Positions 58,869-64,000 of a stretch of 64,000 bases of DNA are shown here, piece by piece. Below the pieces are notes generated by a model that saw only the letters and a list, made by a program, of their open reading frames with translations, had not been told where the DNA came from and searched no databases. Source of the stretch: Streptomyces sp. NBC_01707 (GTDB lineage Bacteria > Actinomycetota > Actinomycetes > Streptomycetales > Streptomycetaceae); the NCBI RefSeq assembly GCF_041438805.1, contig NZ_CP109190.1:4526001-4590000 (forward strand), given 5' to 3'. The position numbers and the translations under genes are program-made. Position 1 is the stretch's first letter. Each line of letters opens with the position of its first letter.

Positions 58869-59725
58869 TCCCCCTCCTCAGCTGCGGGACCGGCCGGGTG
58901 CTCCGGGTCCGACGCGGAGGTCTGCTGCGGTGCGTCGTGGGAGCTGAGGTGCTCGGCGCCCGGCTGCGGACGGTCCTGCGGAGCTTCCGCGCGGGCTGCC
59001 TCGCCTCGCGGAGCGACGACCTTCGGGTGCAGCTCCTCACCCTTCGCCAGCCGGAGGCCGACGAGCGAGGCGGGGCCCGCGCCGCCGGTGGCCTCGACGG
59101 CGCCGGGACGCTGGTCGGGGAAGCCGGCCAGGATCCGGGCCGTCTCCTTGTACGAGCAGAGCGGGGCGCCGCGGGTGGGTTCGACGGTGCGCCCGGCGAT
59201 CAGGTCGTCGACGAGCTGTGTCGCGCTCTCCGGCGTCTGGTTGTCGAAGAACTCCCAGTTGACCATCACGACGGGTGCGAAGTCGCAGGCCGCGTTGCAC
59301 TCGATGTGTTCGAGGGTGACCTTGCCGTCCTCGGTCGTCTCGTTGTTGCCGACGCCGAGGTGCTGCTTGAGCTGGTCGAAGATGGCGTCGCCGCCCATCA
59401 CCGCGCACAGCGTGTTGGTGCAGACGCCGACCTGGTAGTCGCCGCCCGGCCTGCGCCGGTACATCGAGTAGAAGGTGGCGACCGCGGTGACCTCGGCGGT
59501 GGTGAGGTCGAGCAGCTCGGCGCAGAACGCCATGCCCGTACGGGAGACGTACCCCTCCTCGGACTGCACCAGGTGCAGCAGCGGCAGCAGCGCGGAGCGG
59601 CTGTCGGGGTAGCGGGCGATCACCTCCTTCGCGTCCGCTTCGAGCCTGGCGCGTACCTCGGCCGGGTAGGCGGGGGCGGGGAGCTGCGGCATCCCCAGAC
59701 TGACTTCCTGACGTACTTCGGTCAC
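58865..59725 (-). CDS. nuoE: Complex I subunit E (2Fe-2S), 14-gene operon
   Basis: 286 residues from GTG 59723-59725, overlapping the nuoD stop. Thioredoxin-like fold with the 2Fe-2S ligands in [10 protein letters not shown] and ECNAACDF (cluster N1a). The C-terminal extension beyond residue 200 is Pro/Ala/Glu-rich and absent from shorter homologues. Confidence 0.95.
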   Translation of the reverse strand: MTEVRQEVSLGMPQLPAPAYPAEVRARLEADAKEVIARYPDSRSALLPLLHLVQSEEGYVSRTGMAFCAELLDLTTAEVTAVATFYSMYRRRPGGDYQVGVCTNTLCAVMGGDAIFDQLKQHLGVGNNETTEDGKVTLEHIECNAACDFAPVVMVNWEFFDNQTPESATQLVDDLIAGRTVEPTRGAPLCSYKETARILAGFPDQRPGAVEATGGAGPASLVGLRLAKGEELHPKVVAPRGEAARAEAPQDRPQPGAEHLSSHDAPQQTSASDPEHPAGPAAEEGE

Positions 59726-61044
59726 CGGTCGACGCCTCCCATCACGGGGTCGATGGACGCGACGGCGACGATGACGTCGGCGACCTGGCCGCCCTCGCAC
59801 ATCGCCGCCATGGCCTGAAGATTGGTGAAGGACGGGTCGCGGAAGTGGACCCGGTAGGGGCGGGTTCCGCCGTCCGAGACGACATGCACGCCGAGCTCGC
59901 CCTTGGGCGACTCGACGGCGGTGTACGCCTGGCCGGCCGGGACCCGGAAGCCCTCGGTCACCAGCTTGAAGTGGTGGATCAGGGCCTCCATGGAGGTGCC
60001 CATGATCTTCTTGATGTGGTCGAGCGAGTTGCCGAGCCCGTCGGGTCCGAGCGCGAGCTGCGCGGGCCAGGCGATCTTCTTGTCGGCGACCATCACCGGT
60101 CCCGGGGCGAGCCGGTCGATGCACTGCTCGATGATCCGCAGCGACTGGCGCATCTCCTCGAGACGGACGAGGAAGCGGCCGTAGGCGTCGCAGCTGTCGG
60201 CGGTGGGGACGTCGAACTCGTAGTTCTCGTATCCGCAGTACGGGTCCGTCTTGCGCAGGTCGTGCGGGAGCCCGGCGGAGCGCAGGATCGGACCGGTGGC
60301 GCCGAGCGCCATGCAGCCGGTCAGGTCCAGGTAGCCGACGTCCTGCATGCGGGCCTTGAAGATGGGGTTGCCGGTGGCGAGCTTGTCGTACTCCGGCAGG
60401 TTGTTCTTCATGGTCTTCACGAACTCGCGCAGCTGGTCGACCGCGCCCGGCGGCAGGTCCTGGGCGAGTCCGCCGGGCCGGACGAACGCGTGGTTCATCC
60501 GGAGCCCGGTGATCAGCTCGAAGAGATCGAGAACCAGTTCACGATCGCGGAACCCGTAGATCATGATCGTGGTGGCGCCGAGCTCCATGCCACCGGTGGC
60601 GATGCACACCAGGTGCGAGGAGATCCGGTTGAGCTCCATCAGCAGGACGCGCAGGACGCTCGCCCGGTCCGGGATCTGGTCCTCGATGCCGAGCAGCTTC
60701 TCGACGCCCAGGCAGTACGCCGTCTCGTTGAAGAACGGCGTCAGGTAATCCATGCGCGTGACGAACGTGGTGCCCTGGGTCCAGTTCCGGAATTCGAGGT
60801 TCTTCTCGATGCCGGTGTGCAGGTAGCCGATGCCGCAGCGGGCCTCGGTGACGGTCTCGCCGTCGATCTCCAGGATCAGCCGCAGCACGCCGTGCGTGGA
60901 CGGGTGCTGGGGCCCCATGTTGACGATGATGCGCTCGTCGTCGGACTTGACCGCCGACTCGACGACCTCGTCCCAGTCGCCGCCGGTGACTGTATATACA
61001 GTCCCCTCGGTCGTGGCCCGGGGCGTTGCGTGTGGAGTAGACAT
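59722..61044 (-). CDS. nuoD: Complex I subunit D (quinone site), 14-gene operon
   Basis: 440 residues from ATG 61042-61044, sharing one base with the nuoC stop. [15 protein letters not shown] near the N-terminus forms the quinone-binding loop, and the C-terminal [19 protein letters not shown] and DPVMGGVDR are typical. It is the only nuoD in the window; the other cluster has none. Confidence 0.95.
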   Translation of the reverse strand: MSTPHATPRATTEGTVYTVTGGDWDEVVESAVKSDDERIIVNMGPQHPSTHGVLRLILEIDGETVTEARCGIGYLHTGIEKNLEFRNWTQGTTFVTRMDYLTPFFNETAYCLGVEKLLGIEDQIPDRASVLRVLLMELNRISSHLVCIATGGMELGATTIMIYGFRDRELVLDLFELITGLRMNHAFVRPGGLAQDLPPGAVDQLREFVKTMKNNLPEYDKLATGNPIFKARMQDVGYLDLTGCMALGATGPILRSAGLPHDLRKTDPYCGYENYEFDVPTADSCDAYGRFLVRLEEMRQSLRIIEQCIDRLAPGPVMVADKKIAWPAQLALGPDGLGNSLDHIKKIMGTSMEALIHHFKLVTEGFRVPAGQAYTAVESPKGELGVHVVSDGGTRPYRVHFRDPSFTNLQAMAAMCEGGQVADVIVAVASIDPVMGGVDR

Positions 61045-61754
61045 CAGGAGTACGACCTCCGCTGGTCCGGAGCCGGGATCTGGGCGCCCTTGTACTCGAC
61101 GGCGATGCCACCGAGCGGGTAGTCCTTGCGCTGCGGGAAGCCCTGCCAGTCGTCCGGCATCATGATCCGGGTGAGGGCCGGGTGCCCGTCGAAGATGAGC
61201 CCGAAGAAGTCGTAGGCCTCACGCTCGTGCCAGTCGTTGGTCGGATAGACCGCGACGAGCGACGGGATGTGCGGGTCGCTGTCCGGGGCCGAGACCTCCA
61301 GCCGGATCAGTCGGCCGTGCGTGATCGACCGCAGGTGGTAGACGGCGTGCAGCTCCCGGCCCTTGTCGCCGAGGAAGTGGACACCGCTCACCCCCGTGCA
61401 GAGCTCGAAGCGCAGGGCCGGGTCGTCGCGCAGGGTTCGAGCCACGGTGGGCAAGTGCTCGCGGGCGATGTGGAAGGTGAGTTCACCGCGGTCGACGACG
61501 GTCTTCTCGATGGCGTTCTCGGGAAGCAGGTCCTGTTCCTCCAGGGCCCCTTCGAGTTCGTCGGCCACCTCGTCGAACCAGCCGCCGTACGGCCGGGACG
61601 TGGCGCCCGGCAGCGTCACCGTGCGAACGAGGCCGCCGTAGCCGGAGGTGTCACCGCCGTTGTTGGCGCCGAACATGCCCTTCCGTACGCCGATGACCTC
61701 GCCGGTCTCGTCCCGCGGCGCGGGTACGCCGTTGCTGTTCTGCTCGTCGCTCAC
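61044..61754 (-). CDS. nuoC: Complex I subunit C, 14-gene operon
   Basis: 236 residues from GTG 61752-61754, overlapping the nuoB stop. The 30-kDa signature reads [18 protein letters not shown] followed by [19 protein letters not shown]. Normal length, no repetitive tail, in contrast with the nuoC at 16.2 kb. Confidence 0.95.
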   Translation of the reverse strand: MSDEQNSNGVPAPRDETGEVIGVRKGMFGANNGGDTSGYGGLVRTVTLPGATSRPYGGWFDEVADELEGALEEQDLLPENAIEKTVVDRGELTFHIAREHLPTVARTLRDDPALRFELCTGVSGVHFLGDKGRELHAVYHLRSITHGRLIRLEVSAPDSDPHIPSLVAVYPTNDWHEREAYDFFGLIFDGHPALTRIMMPDDWQGFPQRKDYPLGGIAVEYKGAQIPAPDQRRSYS

Positions 61755-62305
61755 CGCAGCAGCCCCTTCATCTCGATCAGGGGAAGCGCCTTGAGTGCCG
61801 CGTCCTCCGCCTCGCGGGCGGCCTCCTCCGCGTTGACCCCGAGCTTGGAGCTCTGGATCTTCTGGTGGAGCTTGAGAATGGCGTCCATCAGCATCTCGGG
61901 ACGCGGCGGGCAACCCGGCAAATAGATATCGACCGGGACAATGTGATCAACACCCTGCACAATGGCATAATTGTTGAACATTCCACCGGATGATGCGCAA
62001 ACCCCCATGGAGATCACCCACTTGGGATTCGGCATCTGGTCATAGACCTGCCTCAGGACGGGCGCCATCTTCTGGCTGACCCGCCCTGCCACGATCATCA
62101 GATCCGCCTGCCGCGGCGATCCGCGGAAGACCTCCATCCCGAAACGGGCCAGGTCGTAACGCCCGGCTCCGGTCGTCATCATCTCGATGGCGCAGCAGGC
62201 GAGGCCGAAGGTGGCAGGGAATACGGAGGACTTCCGCACCCAGCCGGCGGCCTGCTCGACAGTGGTCAACACGAAGCCGCTGGGCAGCTTCTCTTCGAGT
62301 CCCAT
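61751..62305 (-). CDS. nuoB: Complex I subunit B (cluster N2), 14-gene operon
   Basis: 184 residues from ATG 62303-62305. N2 ligands: [23 protein letters not shown] and [12 protein letters not shown]. The [15 protein letters not shown] stretch is that of canonical NADH-linked complex I. Confidence 0.95.
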   Translation of the reverse strand: MGLEEKLPSGFVLTTVEQAAGWVRKSSVFPATFGLACCAIEMMTTGAGRYDLARFGMEVFRGSPRQADLMIVAGRVSQKMAPVLRQVYDQMPNPKWVISMGVCASSGGMFNNYAIVQGVDHIVPVDIYLPGCPPRPEMLMDAILKLHQKIQSSKLGVNAEEAAREAEDAALKALPLIEMKGLLR

Positions 62306-62323
62306 GGTGTGCCCCTCAGCCCC

Positions 62324-62683
62324 TCAGTCCCATTCCAGGCCGCCGCGACGCCATACATACGCATAGGCGACGAAGACGGTGAGCACGAAGAGCAGCATCT
62401 CGACGAGCCCGAAGATCCCCAGGGCGTCGAAGGTGACCGCCCAGGGATAGAGGAAGACGATCTCGATGTCGAAGACGATGAAGAGCATCGCCGTCAGGTA
62501 GTACTTGATGGGGAAGCGGCCGCCTCCGGCTGGAGTGGGGGTGGGTTCAATACCGCACTCGTACGCTTCGAGCTTTGCTCGGTTGTATCGCTTCGGGCCG
62601 ATAAGCGTGGCCATGACCACGGAGAAGATCGCAAACCCTGCCCCGAGGGCGCCGAGCACGAGGATGGGCGCGTAGGCATTCAC
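62324..62683 (-). CDS. nuoA: Complex I subunit A, 14-gene operon
   Basis: 119 residues from GTG 62681-62683, with GGAAGGAG upstream. Three helices; YECGIEPTPTPAGGGRFPIKYY and FDIEIVFLYPWAV are characteristic. First gene of the A-N operon; the Rex-type operator lies 80 bases upstream. Confidence 0.94.
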   Translation of the reverse strand: MNAYAPILVLGALGAGFAIFSVVMATLIGPKRYNRAKLEAYECGIEPTPTPAGGGRFPIKYYLTAMLFIVFDIEIVFLYPWAVTFDALGIFGLVEMLLFVLTVFVAYAYVWRRGGLEWD

Positions 62684-62763
62684 GCTCCTCGCTCCTTCCA
62701 GTCGTCCTTGACCGTTGGACCGCATCGGGCGACCGGCTCGCCACCTCACCAAGATCGTGCACA

Positions 62764-62779
62764 TGTGAGGCAGTTCACA
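62764..62779. promoter_or_regulatory. Rex-like redox operator of the nuo operon
   Basis: TGTGA-GGCAGT-TCACA, and on the nuo strand TTGTGAACTGCCTCACAT, close to the known Rex consensus TTGTGAA-N6-TTCACAA. It is 80 bases upstream of nuoA. Rex senses the NADH/NAD+ ratio, and I recall control of nuoA-N by Rex in S. coelicolor. The core is also compatible with CRP-type sites. Confidence 0.7.
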
Positions 62780-63191
62780 AGCCCGACTGCCCCGCATCCT
62801 ATGCCTGCCGCCCTGTGATCTGCGACACGGGGTGCTACACCGGCTTTGTGATCTCCACCACCAGGCGAAGGATCATGAAGCCGGATGAGAGGTGATCTTC
62901 GTACGCAAAGCGGCCGGGTGATCACGAGACGTGACATGTGATGTTGTTACCGCTGGTCAAAGCGATGTTCCTCTAACAATCAGACGCCTCGACATGCAAA
63001 TTGGCAATGGACGACGGGGAGTGATAAGAGGATCCGTCCCGGTCCGGACTCACCCGCGCGAGGGGTTCATGGGGCGCGAAGTGGACGCGTGCGCACATTC
63101 GCGATCTTCCAGACGAAAGCCCACCCGCCCGGTGCCGCCGACGGCGCCGGGCGTGCCGGCCGCTCGTATGCCCACCACGTAACAGTCATGC

Positions 63192-63207
63192 TGTGACCTG
63201 CGTCACT
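63192..63207. promoter_or_regulatory. CRP-like site upstream of the NLP/P60 gene
   Basis: TGTGA-CCTGCG-TCACT, one base from the CRP consensus arms, about 240 bases upstream of the cell-wall hydrolase gene. Streptomyces CRP affects germination-related hydrolases, which makes the assignment reasonable but not proved. Confidence 0.45.
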
Positions 63208-63444
63208 CCACTTGGCCTTCAACAAAAGCGGGCTTGGCCATTGGTGTGAACGGATGGTAAGTGGCGGGCAATTCGGGCGAATTCACGAAAGACCGTGATC
63301 ACAGCGGTGATCACCCATGCCCGTTTTGCCCGTTACGGCGTCAATAAGGGCCGCCAGAAAGCGGATTCACAGATTCCGTACGTAACTGTGTCGCAACACA
63401 CGTTTCTTGAAGGGACCCCTGAGGCCCTGATAGCGCTAGTACTC

Positions 63445-64000
63445 ATGTCCCACACCGCTCACATACCCAGCCACCGGAAGCCCCGCCGAAACGCCTCGAA
63501 GACGGCGCTGCGAGCCGGAGTTGCCGGTGGCGTCCTCAGCACCATCGCGGTCGCCGCGGCCGCCGGTACGGCCCAGGCCGAGCCGGTGACCCAGACCATC
63601 GAGATGCCCACCCTCACCACCGGGCTCTCCACCGCCGTCGCCGCATCCGCCGAGGCCACGCAGCAGGTCGCCCTGGACCTGGAGACGCAGGCCCACGAGG
63701 ACGCCGCCGCCACCACCGCCGCCAAGGCCGCCAAGACGGCCAAGGCCGAGGCCGTACGCAAGGCGGAGGCCAAGAAGAAGGCGGAGGCGGCCGCCAAGGC
63801 CAAGGCCGAGGCCGCCCTGCGTGCCTCCCGCTCCGAGGCCCGTACGACGCTCAGCGCCACCTCCGGATCCGCCTCCGTCGCCTCCTCGTCGAGCGCCACC
63901 GGCTCCGCCGCTTCGGTCATCTCGTTCGTCAAGGCGCAGGTCGGCGACGCGTACGTGTCCGGCGGCACCGGCCCCAACTCCTGGGACTGCTCCGGCCTGG
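63445..64000 (+). CDS. Secreted NLP/P60-family peptidoglycan hydrolase (cut by window edge)
   Basis: First 185 residues, from ATG 63445; the frame is open to the window end. A basic N-terminus and hydrophobic stretch (ALRAGVAGGVLSTIAVAAAA) ending GTAQAEP form a Sec signal peptide. Next is an Ala/Lys/Glu-rich coiled coil (about residues 65-125, KAEAVRKAEAKKKAEAAAK), then the start of the NlpC/P60 domain, VISFVKAQVGDAYVSGGTGP, with the catalytic Cys in SWDCSGL. It cleaves D-glutamyl-diaminopimelate type cross-links in the wall. The remaining His and polar residue lie outside the window. Confidence 0.9.
   Translation, partial: MSHTAHIPSHRKPRRNASKTALRAGVAGGVLSTIAVAAAAGTAQAEPVTQTIEMPTLTTGLSTAVAASAEATQQVALDLETQAHEDAAATTAAKAAKTAKAEAVRKAEAKKKAEAAAKAKAEAALRASRSEARTTLSATSGSASVASSSSATGSAASVISFVKAQVGDAYVSGGTGPNSWDCSGL

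Larger units (their letters stand above)
62684..63444. other. Long divergent regulatory region between nuoA and the NLP/P60 gene
   Basis: 760 bases without a gene I can support (a small frame at 62931-63182 has poor codon bias). It holds a Rex-like site, a CRP-like site, and a pair of GTGATCAC palindromes (63295-63302 and 63307-63314) separated by AGCG. TTGTTA and TAACAA (about 62943-62979) also form a widely spaced inverted repeat. No known riboswitch was recognised. Confidence 0.6.

Noticed and set aside
62931..63182. 83-codon plus frame upstream of the NLP/P60 gene
   Set aside because: Codon use is unlike its neighbours and there is no ribosome site; treated as regulatory DNA.
62990..63440. 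ydaO-type (c-di-AMP) riboswitch before the NLP/P60 gene
   Set aside because: Known for some Streptomyces wall hydrolases, but I could not find the conserved core segments; a covariance search would decide.

Overview
The window is a stretch of Streptomyces-like actinobacterial chromosome: base composition is strongly GC-rich, many genes start with GTG, genes are chained by 4-base GTGA/ATGA overlaps, and the gene families are typical (two-component kinases with a Putative-Sensor membrane region, HxlR, NLP/P60, Rex-type operator). From memory, the gene order resembles the Streptomyces coelicolor region between the nuo operon and the SLP1 attachment site; I could not check this by search.

Left end (1-3.6 kb): a mobile-element scar. 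A leucine-rich-repeat protein, a small gene broken by a TAG codon, an intact-looking IS3-family element with a programmed -1 frameshift, and the catalytic half of a tyrosine integrase whose 5' part is missing. The integrase abuts the 3' end of a tRNA-Tyr gene. This looks like the remnant of an SLP1-like integrative element, with sequence lost next to the IS.

3.7-8.5 kb: YajQ, a pair of direct-reversal DNA alkylation repair genes (MGMT and AlkB), small membrane proteins, an htpX-yccF pair and mscL.

8.5-25.8 kb: respiratory block 1. A ten-gene complex I cluster on the minus strand (nuoA, B, C, H-N, no D, E, F, G) is divergent from two paralogous sensor kinases that share a nearly identical 305-bp tract, then one LuxR-type response regulator and korAB (2-oxoacid:ferredoxin oxidoreductase). 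I infer that the NADH-module-less complex could take electrons from reduced ferredoxin.

25.9-46.5 kb: accessory metabolism. A KimA-like permease, an HxlR/NAD(P)-binding pair with a shared operator, RarD, an FAD monooxygenase, a lipoprotein, a HAD phosphatase, a flavodoxin-fold reductase with a palindromic operator, TetR, an ABC exporter, a LolA-like protein, a polyprenyl diphosphate synthase (probable menaquinone tail), a CocE-type hydrolase, fumarylacetoacetase, a GPP34 protein and RecQ.

46.6-62.7 kb: respiratory block 2, the complete 14-gene nuoA-N operon on the minus strand, ended by a strong hairpin and preceded by a Rex-like TGTGA-N6-TCACA operator. The right end holds a long regulatory region and the 5' part of a secreted NLP/P60 cell-wall hydrolase that runs off the window.
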